Below the pieces are notes generated by a model. That model did not search any database and was not told the DNA's origin. It saw only the letters and a program-made list of their open reading frames with translations. The translations under genes and the position numbers were made by a program. A DNA stretch of 64,000 nucleotides from Tropheryma whipplei str. Twist (GTDB lineage: Bacteria; Actinomycetota; Actinomycetes; Actinomycetales; Microbacteriaceae): positions 558,001-622,000 of the forward strand of contig NC_004572.3 of assembly GCF_000007485.1 (NCBI RefSeq). The letters run 5' to 3'. Of the stretch, positions 55,780 through 63,077 are shown in pieces (position 1 is the first letter of the stretch; the number at the start of each line of letters is the position of its first letter).

Positions 55780-56691
55780 TTATGACCCATCGTATATCTT
55801 CGACAGAATCCTGAGACTCTCCTGAAGATCCTCATGTATTCTTGACTCAAATTCAACAAATACACCACTGACAGGGTGCGTAAAGCTCAAGTGATAGGCG
55901 TGAAGCCACTGCCTTTTTAGATTCACCTTCTGGGAGAAAACCGGATCAGCACCGTATTTTACATCCCCAACCAATGGATGTCTCAGGGCAGAAAAATGCA
56001 CTCTTATCTGATGCGTCCTTCCTGTTTTTGGAGCAACTGATAAAAGGGTAAATCCCGGATACACCTCCTCTGTAGAATATTGAGTAACAGCATCACGTCC
56101 AGAGTAATCAATACAAAACCGATCGCGGTGCTTTAGATCCCTTCCAATTGGGGCATTTATAACACCACTGCTTGGGTCAGGGTATCCCTGCACTAAGGCC
56201 TTATAACGCTTATGAATAGCTCTGTCACGAAAGGCAGCCTTCAGATTGTGATAAGCAAGATCGGATTTAGCAAGCACCATAAGTCCAGATGTATTTGCAT
56301 CAAGGCGATGTACAATGCCCTGTCTATCTTGCGGACCACACGCTGCAAGTAAACCAGATAGACAGCCCGTCACAGTTGGGCCGCACCAGCCTGGTGACGC
56401 GTGCGCTGCAACACCGGCAGGTTTGTCTATCACGAATAAGTCATCATCAGAATAGATAACGCGCAGTAAGTCTCTTGTAGATGCGCACGGATCCAGGCAG
56501 CACGAATCAAGTGTGGAAGAAAAATGTACGGAATCTGGCGCGGCAGAATCCTCACCGGATGTATGAAGTGCATGCCTGTTCCACACATAAACCCCACTGG
56601 CAAGATCACTTTTTGTAAGCCTCTTATCCGAGACATTCTGCCGTGTTATCTCGCCCAATGAAATTGCCCGAGCAACACAACTCCTTGACAT
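55780..56691 (-). CDS. RluD-type 23S rRNA pseudouridine synthase, start codon disturbed
   Basis: RluA-family enzymes convert uridine to pseudouridine in 23S rRNA. The catalytic domain is intact: DDLFVIDKPAGVAAH, the signature G-I-V-H-R-L-D-A-N-T-S-G-L with the catalytic Asp, and GRTHQIRVHFSALRHPLVGD. From ATG 56691 the protein has 303 residues, but this start falls inside the N-terminal S4 domain. The frame upstream still codes an S4-like stretch (VIPPHLDGCRIDFAISSLS) back to an ATA at 56772-56770 that overlaps the lspA stop as TAATA, with AAGGGG 8 nt upstream. No ATG, GTG or TTG exists there. Either AUA is used or the S4 domain is truncated. Confidence 0.88.
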   Translation of the reverse strand: MSRSCVARAISLGEITRQNVSDKRLTKSDLASGVYVWNRHALHTSGEDSAAPDSVHFSSTLDSCCLDPCASTRDLLRVIYSDDDLFVIDKPAGVAAHASPGWCGPTVTGCLSGLLAACGPQDRQGIVHRLDANTSGLMVLAKSDLAYHNLKAAFRDRAIHKRYKALVQGYPDPSSGVINAPIGRDLKHRDRFCIDYSGRDAVTQYSTEEVYPGFTLLSVAPKTGRTHQIRVHFSALRHPLVGDVKYGADPVFSQKVNLKRQWLHAYHLSFTHPVSGVFVEFESRIHEDLQESLRILSKIYDGS

Positions 56692-56771
56692 TCCGCTAAG
56701 ACTGGAGATTGCAAAATCAATCCTGCATCCATCAAGATGCGGAGGGATAACAAAAACTTTTGACCCAGATA

Positions 56772-57224
56772 TTACTTTGACCCCTTCAAAAACAAGAACG
56801 TCCCAAAGACTCCAGCCAATATGAAAAGATCGGCAATGTTAAACACAACTCCAGAGAGCAATGGGGTGTTTAGAAAATCCACCACCTCGCCATTACCAAA
56901 ATATGGAGGCTTGAAAAGCCTATCAAACACATTGCCAGCAATACCTCCCTGTAACAGGGCCAAAAATACTATCGATCCAGTTGTCCTCGGTAAAAACCAT
57001 CCAATAAAAATAAGGGCAATAATCCCGAGCAAAAAGAAAAGCCAAGAAAAGCCAGTTCCAAAAGAGAAGGCAGCACCCGAATTCTTCGCAAGAGTAAGCC
57101 TAAAAAGATTCGGAATAACAATAAAATCGCGCGCAAGATAAGCATGCGCAAGATACTTGGTAACCTGATCCAGAAAAACTAAAAAACCCACCAGAGCGTA
57201 GAACCGCAGGGTTCTAGTCGTCAA
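56772..57224 (-). CDS. lspA: Lipoprotein signal peptidase
   Basis: LspA removes the signal peptide of diacylglyceryl-modified prolipoproteins such as the DUF3515 protein in this window. The 150-residue membrane protein has four hydrophobic segments and both catalytic Asp motifs: GIAGNVFDRLF and FNIADLFI, plus NSGAAFSF near residue 48. Its start overlaps divIVA by 4 bp (ATGA type). Confidence 0.96.
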   Translation of the reverse strand: MTTRTLRFYALVGFLVFLDQVTKYLAHAYLARDFIVIPNLFRLTLAKNSGAAFSFGTGFSWLFFLLGIIALIFIGWFLPRTTGSIVFLALLQGGIAGNVFDRLFKPPYFGNGEVVDFLNTPLLSGVVFNIADLFILAGVFGTFLFLKGSK

Positions 57225-57748
57225 GAGGGGTTCTTAGGCTCTAGGTCACGCAGCCCGCTCTGCAAAAAAGCACGCAACCTGTCCCTATAGTCACTCTCGA
57301 AAGCACGCAAATCAAGAACACGCTTCTCGAGGGCAGGTATCTCGAGTTTGAGAGCCTCAACCCGCCTGGTGAGTTCACTCTCAGATGTGCGAGCAGCACG
57401 TTCAGCGGATTCACGGGCCTCGGCAACAATAGCATCCCGCCTCTTAACACCCTCCTGTATATACTCATCACGGGCACGCTTTGCGAGAGCAAGAATCTCT
57501 GCAGCCTGATCACCAAACGAGCCACCAGAGGCACCGCGAGAAGCCTCGGCCAGCTCATCCTTTAGGGCTTGGATTTGCCCCCTGGCACTCTCCAGCTCAG
57601 ACGACAGTTCGTCATTTCTCTCAAGCAAATGACGAAGATCGACAGCAACCTCATCGAGATAATCATCAACCTCATCCTGGTCATATCCCTCCCTGAACTT
57701 GGTCACCCCGAACCTCTTGTTCACGATGTCGCTGGGAGACAAAACCAT
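57221..57748 (-). CDS. divIVA: DivIVA / Wag31 cell-pole protein
   Basis: DivIVA coats negatively curved membrane at poles and septa and directs polar growth in actinobacteria. From ATG 57748 the 175-residue protein begins MVLSPSDIVNKRFGVTKF, with the membrane-binding lipid-interaction domain (R-F-G-V ... Y-D-Q-D-E-V-D-D-Y-L-D-E-V) in residues 1-50 and coiled coil after that, strongly charged. It is short compared with Wag31 of mycobacteria. The frame opens 18 codons earlier, but homologues start at this Met. yggT, usually between sepF and divIVA, is absent. Confidence 0.93.
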   Translation of the reverse strand: MVLSPSDIVNKRFGVTKFREGYDQDEVDDYLDEVAVDLRHLLERNDELSSELESARGQIQALKDELAEASRGASGGSFGDQAAEILALAKRARDEYIQEGVKRRDAIVAEARESAERAARTSESELTRRVEALKLEIPALEKRVLDLRAFESDYRDRLRAFLQSGLRDLEPKNPS

Positions 57749-57832
57749 GTGGAGCCCGATCCTCAAAAACTTCTGATCTTCCGAACCAGTATACCAAAAC
57801 AAGAACTGCTCAAAAAACCAGAATAGAGAAGT

Positions 57833-58204
57833 TTACTCCTCCTTCTTGGATTCGGTGCTTATGGAAATATGCTCCGGAGATAGGAGAAAAACCTTACCAA
57901 CTACGCGCTCAATCTTTCCGACAAGGCCCTGCGAAAGTCCACTGGCAAAATCAATCATCCTGCGAGCATCGGTATCAGATAGCTGAGACATATCGATTAT
58001 CACGGGTATGTTCTGACGAAAACGCTCAACAATGCCCGAAACTTCACTATATTTCTTCGGATGAAAAGTGAATATCTCGCTCATTTGCTGCTTGGGGTGA
58101 GGAACGCGCCTCAGATGCGACATACCGCTAGGCGCGCTGTGCAGCTCTTGATTATCTTCAGCCAAACCAAGATAAACCATTGCCTTTTTCAAACCACCCG
58201 CCAT
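57833..58204 (-). CDS. sepF: SepF, FtsZ membrane anchor
   Basis: SepF links FtsZ to the membrane and is essential in actinobacteria, which lack FtsA. The 123-residue protein has an N-terminal amphipathic segment ([17 protein letters not shown]), a short linker and the SepF fold (about 40-115: [46 protein letters not shown]). It follows ftsZ by 116 bp; the yggS and pgeF genes often found between ftsZ and sepF are missing. Confidence 0.94.
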   Translation of the reverse strand: MAGGLKKAMVYLGLAEDNQELHSAPSGMSHLRRVPHPKQQMSEIFTFHPKKYSEVSGIVERFRQNIPVIIDMSQLSDTDARRMIDFASGLSQGLVGKIERVVGKVFLLSPEHISISTESKKEE

Positions 58205-58320
58205 CGCATGCCCCTTTCTATCTGTTACTACGACGCAGCCTTGTTACGCCAGGGAATATCCTAACCTTAAACCCAAGCCTCAGTGTGCAATCTTGCTAAA
58301 AATCCGAGAACGTGTCGCGC

Positions 58321-59406
58321 CTAGCGGAGAAAATCTGGGACATCCAGACCATCTTCTTCAAATGGGTAATCATCAGACTGAGAGGGGGTGAGCGCATCCG
58401 GGTACTTATCTTGCTGTAGCGGAGCGATAGAAGTTGGTTTGAGGGTTGGCTCTCCCCCATCAAATCCCGCAGCTATCACCGTAACACGCACCTCATCACC
58501 GAGAGTATCGTTGATAACAGCTCCAAAAATTATATTTGCCTCAGGATGAACCACTTCTTGCACCAGCTTTGCCGCATCATTTATTTCAAAAATGCCAAGA
58601 TCAGATCCACCTTGGATGCTCAGCAACACCCCGTGTGCACCATCAATCGAAGCCTCAAGTAGTGGAGATGCGACGGCGAGTTCCGCAGCCTTAATCGCTC
58701 TATCGGCGCCTCGTGCGGAACCTATCCCCATTAGAGCAGATCCTGCACCCTGCATAACTGACCTAACATCGGCAAAGTCAAGATTAATAAGCCCGGGTGT
58801 CGTTATGAGATCAGTTATACCCTGAACACCTGACAACAGCACTTGATCGGCTGTTGCAAACGCATCCAGCATGCTTATATTGCGGTCACTTATTTCAAGC
58901 AATCTATCATTCGGAACAACAATTAAGGTATCGACCTCATTTTTCAGGGCTGCAATCCCCTGCTCTGCCTGCAAGGCGCGCCTTTTACCCTCAAAGCCAA
59001 AAGGTTTCGTCACAACCCCAATCGTGAGCGCACCAACAGATTTCGCAATCTTTGCGACAACTGGTGCACCTCCCGTGCCGGTCCCACCGCCCTCACCGGC
59101 GGTTATAAATACCATATCCGCGCCGGTAAGTGTTTCCTCTATTTCACCGGCATGCTCTTCGGCTGATCTGCGACCAACTTCGGGATCGGCACCGGCACCG
59201 AGGCCACGTGTGCTTGCGCGGCCAACATCCAGCTTGACATCGGCATCACTCATAAGGAGAGCCTGAGCGTCGGTATTTACCGCAACAAACTCAACCCCTC
59301 GCAGGCCAAGCTCAATCATGCGATTCACGGCATTAACACCACCGCCACCTATTCCAACAACCTTTATGACCGCGAGATAATTCTGGCTACCGACAACATC
59401 GCGCAT
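58321..59406 (-). CDS. ftsZ: Cell division protein FtsZ
   Basis: The tubulin-like GTPase that forms the division ring. The 361-residue protein has the GTPase fold ([17 protein letters not shown], tubulin signature [16 protein letters not shown]), T7 loop [11 protein letters not shown] and the conserved C-terminal peptide LDVPDFLR that binds SepF and other partners. The start ATG 59406 has GGAG 4 nt upstream. Unusually it is first in its group: no ftsQ or mur genes lie directly upstream; a 520-bp repeat-rich spacer precedes it. Confidence 0.97.
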   Translation of the reverse strand: MRDVVGSQNYLAVIKVVGIGGGGVNAVNRMIELGLRGVEFVAVNTDAQALLMSDADVKLDVGRASTRGLGAGADPEVGRRSAEEHAGEIEETLTGADMVFITAGEGGGTGTGGAPVVAKIAKSVGALTIGVVTKPFGFEGKRRALQAEQGIAALKNEVDTLIVVPNDRLLEISDRNISMLDAFATADQVLLSGVQGITDLITTPGLINLDFADVRSVMQGAGSALMGIGSARGADRAIKAAELAVASPLLEASIDGAHGVLLSIQGGSDLGIFEINDAAKLVQEVVHPEANIIFGAVINDTLGDEVRVTVIAAGFDGGEPTLKPTSIAPLQQDKYPDALTPSQSDDYPFEEDGLDVPDFLR

Positions 59407-59753
59407 ACAACTCCATCGCTCAACTTACCTGAACAACGCTAAAGCCTTTATGCGTAACGCAAGCCAAAGCGCGTACGCGTGTCTCGATATAGGGTTAAAG
59501 CATTACTTTATGGTTCGGTATAAGAAAACACCACCAATTAGCATTTACCGAAGGATGGAATGTACGCCTGATAGTACTCGCAGAACCTTTGACGAAGCAC
59601 AATTTTTCGCAGTCATCATCTTTCTTGCACCCCGGAGTGTAAAAAGATGCAGGCTGATATATTCAGCTGGATGTGTTCAGGCGCGTAAAACATTCATGGC
59701 AGCGGGCTGCGAAGCGGTTCCGTGATTCCATACTCCTTCTGTGCGCATACCTT

Positions 59754-59783
59754 GCTGTATGTAGCTGTATGTAGCTGTATGTA
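59754..59783. repeat. 10-bp unit repeated three times
   Basis: GCTGTATGTA is repeated perfectly at 59754, 59764 and 59774. Confidence 0.95.
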
Positions 59784-59813
59784 TCAGGGTGCACTGATGT
59801 GTTAGCGTGTTTT

Positions 59814-59851
59814 GAAATTACACCCTTTGAATGAAATTACACCCTTTGAAT
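59814..59851. repeat. 19-bp perfect tandem duplication
   Basis: GAAATTACACCCTTTGAAT occurs at 59814-59832 and 59833-59851. Confidence 0.95.
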
Positions 59852-59883
59852 AAGAGAAATAGGGTGCTGGGAGGCTATTGCCG

Positions 59884-59925
59884 TTTCAGGTAGAATCATC
59901 ATGATTTCAGGTAGAATCATCATGG
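59884..59925. repeat. 21-bp tandem duplication at the DUF2342 start
   Basis: A 21-bp unit starting TTTCAGGTAGAATCATCATG occurs at 59884-59904 and 59905-59925, differing only in its last base. The DUF2342 start codon follows at 59927, so the second copy forms its leader. Confidence 0.95.
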
Positions 59926-59926
59926 A

Positions 59927-61201
59927 ATGATACACGAGGATGATGGCAACGAGGGCCTTCCACCGTGGATGCAAGGAGGTATCTTTCTTCCAAACATTAT
60001 AGGACCGGTAAAGAATCCTGAACTTCAGGTCCTACGTCAGGCAGAGCAAGTGATAAACACAGTGCCGAAAGTGCAGATAGATAGCGACACAAGAGAGCGG
60101 CTGATAAAAAACATTGATGTAGCGAACCTATGGCTCTCAGAAGCTAGTTCTTTGACAGAAGTGAAAGTACCGTGTGAAATCCTCACCAGGGATGAATGGG
60201 TAAGGAATACTGCGCGCGGATGGCTAGACCTGACTTCGCCGATTAGTTCAGTTATTGCATCGAAACTCATTCAGCAGGCACAACATAATCTTCCAGAATC
60301 CCTCAAGCCACTCATCTCTCAACTTTCTCAGGCAATGCAGCAGGTTAGTAAAGCATCGCTACTTGTACAAGTTGGCAATGCAGCAGGCAATTTATCTTTA
60401 GAGGTTTTGTCTGGATGTGATGTTGGGATTCCGCTTCTCGAATCCCCAAAGGCCCTCATCGTTGCGGAGAATGTCGTAAAGTTTGCAAGCGACTTTCATC
60501 TACCCCTTGATGAAGCCGGGATTTATCTTGCATGCAGAGAGATTGCATACGCATGTGTTTTACAACACTGCGCCTGGATAAAGAGTAGGATATTTACCTC
60601 AATTCACAGCTTTTCGAAAAGTATGAGCGTTGATAACGAACTGATGGACATAAATGACATGCACTTCGATGCGGCAAGCGCACTGACGCAGATTACGGGA
60701 ACAATAAAGTTCGAGCCAAATGAACAACAATTAAATGCGCTGCGCGTGCTTGAGGATCAGTTAGCAATTCTTGAGGGATGGGTTAGCACTGTTACCACGA
60801 TCGCAACTTCCCGACTGCCGCACGCTGGGGCAATAAATGAAACAATTGTCCGGAGAAGAGCTGGCGGCGGGCCGGCCGAGAAGGCTTTATCCTCCCTGAT
60901 AGGGATCGACCTTCATCCACGTAGGCTACGCGCAAGCCAAAGCATGTGGAACAAGATAACACAAACTGTTGGGCCTTATAAGCGGGATAGTCTTTGGGGG
61001 CATCCCGACCTTGTGCCTACGTCTCATGATATTGACGATCCTGAGGGTCTGATCAAGAGACTTAGCGAGAATAAGAGTGACAAGATTGATGATGAACTTT
61101 CAAGACTGCTTGACTCAGAAATAGAACGAAATGTCAAAAATAGCACAGGTGACGATGAAGGTGATACAAATAGCAACGGAAAGGACGCAAGTAAAAGCTA
61201 A
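59927..61201 (+). CDS. DUF2342 family protein (putative zinc-dependent peptidase fold)
   Basis: The 424-residue protein matches the actinobacterial DUF2342 / TIGR03624 family by its place beside uvrD2 and by features such as LPPWMQGGIFLPNI, T-R-D-E-W-V-R-N-T, G-N-A-A-G-N-L-S-L-E-V-L-S-G-C-D-V-G-I-P and the C-terminal GGGPAEKALSSLIGIDLHPRRLR. The family is annotated as zinc metalloprotease, but the helix that would carry metal ligands reads C-R-E-I-A-Y-A-C-V-L-Q-H-C-A-W-I, without an H-E-x-x-H. Catalytic activity is therefore uncertain. The tail is acidic and Asn-rich. Start ATG 59927 has no strong ribosome site. Confidence 0.82.
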   Translation: MIHEDDGNEGLPPWMQGGIFLPNIIGPVKNPELQVLRQAEQVINTVPKVQIDSDTRERLIKNIDVANLWLSEASSLTEVKVPCEILTRDEWVRNTARGWLDLTSPISSVIASKLIQQAQHNLPESLKPLISQLSQAMQQVSKASLLVQVGNAAGNLSLEVLSGCDVGIPLLESPKALIVAENVVKFASDFHLPLDEAGIYLACREIAYACVLQHCAWIKSRIFTSIHSFSKSMSVDNELMDINDMHFDAASALTQITGTIKFEPNEQQLNALRVLEDQLAILEGWVSTVTTIATSRLPHAGAINETIVRRRAGGGPAEKALSSLIGIDLHPRRLRASQSMWNKITQTVGPYKRDSLWGHPDLVPTSHDIDDPEGLIKRLSENKSDKIDDELSRLLDSEIERNVKNSTGDDEGDTNSNGKDASKS

Positions 61202-61239
61202 TCAAGGCACATAGCGCATATAAATTCAGGCATGCATGC

Positions 61240-62997
61240 CTATTCCTTGGCAGATATAGGTGATAAGCACAATTCAGTTAAATACCTACTGGGAGTGCGT
61301 GTGCTGCTGAATACAATGTTTTTTCTCGCGCGGGTAACGCCCACATAAAATAGGCGTTTTTCCTCATCTTCGTCACCGGTGTGATGTGGAATTAGACCTT
61401 CGTTGACACCGATTATGTATACAGTGTCCCACTCAAGACCCTTTGTTGAATGTAAGGTTGCGAGGGTTGCGAAGGGCATTTCAGGCTCACGCCTATGCCG
61501 CTGCATTTCGAGCAAATATGTGGCAAAAGACGAAGCATTGCCATTGAAACGCCTAGCGCACAATCGCAATGCCTGAAGGGCAACCCAACCATCGTACTCG
61601 CCTGTTAGTGCATCTGGCTTGCGCGGGAATATTCCAGACACAACACTATCAACCAAATCAACCACCCTGACGTTACATTCAATCGTCTTTTCAATAACCC
61701 GCTTGCAGGCAATCTGTGCAACATCAGTTTCATGAAACAGCCGGCTTTCTTGGCTTCTATAAATTATTCCTGATGTGTGTAAATATTTTGCCAACCGCTC
61801 GCCCTGAATTGCCGTTCTGTAGAGCACAGCACAGCTCTGCGAAATATTCTTCAGACTCTGAGCAATAAAATGCATTTCCTGAATCTGGTTTTCAAAAGTA
61901 TGCCAACGAATAGGGGTTTCACGATAACCCAAATCGGAATTACCACATCTCACCGCGCCTTTGGTGCCAGGGGGTGCCGTGCAATGACATTTCGCTCTAT
62001 TTCCGGCATTTACCCGCATATCCTGAGCAGGAGTAGCCGTTTTTGTATCGGCATAATTGCGAGAGATACCCTCGGTGGGCTGGTACAGTCCGATATCCGG
62101 TGAGTGAGAGTCAATAATGTGCCTAGATAAACACACTATTTCCGGACGAGATCTGTAATTACGGCTAAGAAAAACCTCTCGCGCGCCCGGAAAATAGTCG
62201 GCAAATTTGACAAGATAATCCCTTTTTGCCCCTGCAAACGAATATATACACTGATTAGGATCTCCGACAACACAAATATCACGCCTGCGCCCAAGCCAAA
62301 TTCGCAGGAGCTCAAATTGTAGGGGTGACACATCCTGAAATTCATCAATCAAAAATACCCTAAACCTGTCTCGCACACGAGCAACGGCTCTCGGCTGAAC
62401 AGACAGCATGCCAACTGTGAGCGAAAGTATATCCTCAAAGTCGATTAGCCTTCTATTGTTCTTTACATCCTCATAAGCAAGCATGAGAGTGCGCGCCTGA
62501 CTGGCACTCATACCAGAAATTCTGTGATTGCACTTATCGTATCCACTCAAGTCGTAGCCGTTTTGTTTTGCCCATTCTATTTCCGAAGCAACCTGACACA
62601 ATGACTCATCCGAAAAGCTAAAGTTTATTCCTCGTGCTGCGTCCCGCAGTAAATTCACCTTATCGCGAATTATCTGTCTTGGAGGCTTTCCGTGAAAGGT
62701 CTCCCAAAAAAACCTGAGCTGTGAAAGTGCCGCGCTGTGAAAAGTGCCTGAATAAACCCCTTTAACGCCGTGCTCTACAAGGCGACTCCTGAGTTGCATG
62801 CTCGCGCGGCGAGTGAAACTCAAAGCCATAACATGCCCGGAATCATACTCATTGGAGATAATGCCATTGACTATTCTTCTTGTAATTGTCAGTGTTTTGC
62901 CACTTCCGGCGCCGGCAATTATTTTTACAGGCCCCCTCAGGGTACGGACAGCATCACACTGTTGGTCGCTAAGTCCCGAAAAAACATCAATTGTCAA
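61240..62997 (-). CDS. uvrD2: UvrD/Rep-type DNA helicase (UvrD2-like)
   Basis: A superfamily 1 3'-5' helicase for DNA repair. The 585-residue protein has motif I AGAGSGKTLTITRRI near residue 30, FTRRAS, motif II FLIDEFQDVSP near 215, motif III GDPNQCIYSFAGA, motif IV SRNYRSRPEI, motif V LHSTKGLEWDTVYIIG and motif VI LFYVGVTRARK. Actinobacterial UvrD2 is about 700 residues with a C-terminal HRDC domain; here the protein ends about 30 residues after motif VI, so HRDC is gone. A Cys/His-containing insert (C-H-C-T-A-P-P-G-T ... C) lies near 340. It diverges from the gene at the right edge. Confidence 0.92.
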   Translation of the reverse strand: MTIDVFSGLSDQQCDAVRTLRGPVKIIAGAGSGKTLTITRRIVNGIISNEYDSGHVMALSFTRRASMQLRSRLVEHGVKGVYSGTFHSAALSQLRFFWETFHGKPPRQIIRDKVNLLRDAARGINFSFSDESLCQVASEIEWAKQNGYDLSGYDKCNHRISGMSASQARTLMLAYEDVKNNRRLIDFEDILSLTVGMLSVQPRAVARVRDRFRVFLIDEFQDVSPLQFELLRIWLGRRRDICVVGDPNQCIYSFAGAKRDYLVKFADYFPGAREVFLSRNYRSRPEIVCLSRHIIDSHSPDIGLYQPTEGISRNYADTKTATPAQDMRVNAGNRAKCHCTAPPGTKGAVRCGNSDLGYRETPIRWHTFENQIQEMHFIAQSLKNISQSCAVLYRTAIQGERLAKYLHTSGIIYRSQESRLFHETDVAQIACKRVIEKTIECNVRVVDLVDSVVSGIFPRKPDALTGEYDGWVALQALRLCARRFNGNASSFATYLLEMQRHRREPEMPFATLATLHSTKGLEWDTVYIIGVNEGLIPHHTGDEDEEKRLFYVGVTRARKNIVFSSTRTPSRYLTELCLSPISAKE

Positions 62998-63077
62998 TTA
63001 TTTCCCATCAAAAACATTGCCAATATTTGCGTGGCTGCGCCCTCAATTCACAAAAAAGTCTTAGCCTTTTAAGGGTC

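Larger units (their letters stand above)
59407..59926. other. 520-bp non-coding spacer between ftsZ and DUF2342
   Basis: This divergent spacer must hold the ftsZ promoter. Frames in it (for example 59450-59725) look like chance. Dyads near ftsZ are TGCGT-A-ACGCA (59451-59461) and the perfect palindrome CGCGTACGCG (59470-59479). The half near the DUF2342 gene is packed with three separate tandem repeats, listed individually. Confidence 0.6.

Noticed and set aside
59450-59725. 91-residue ORF upstream of ftsZ
   Set aside because: No ribosome site and no family resemblance; it crosses the dyads that more likely belong to the ftsZ control region.
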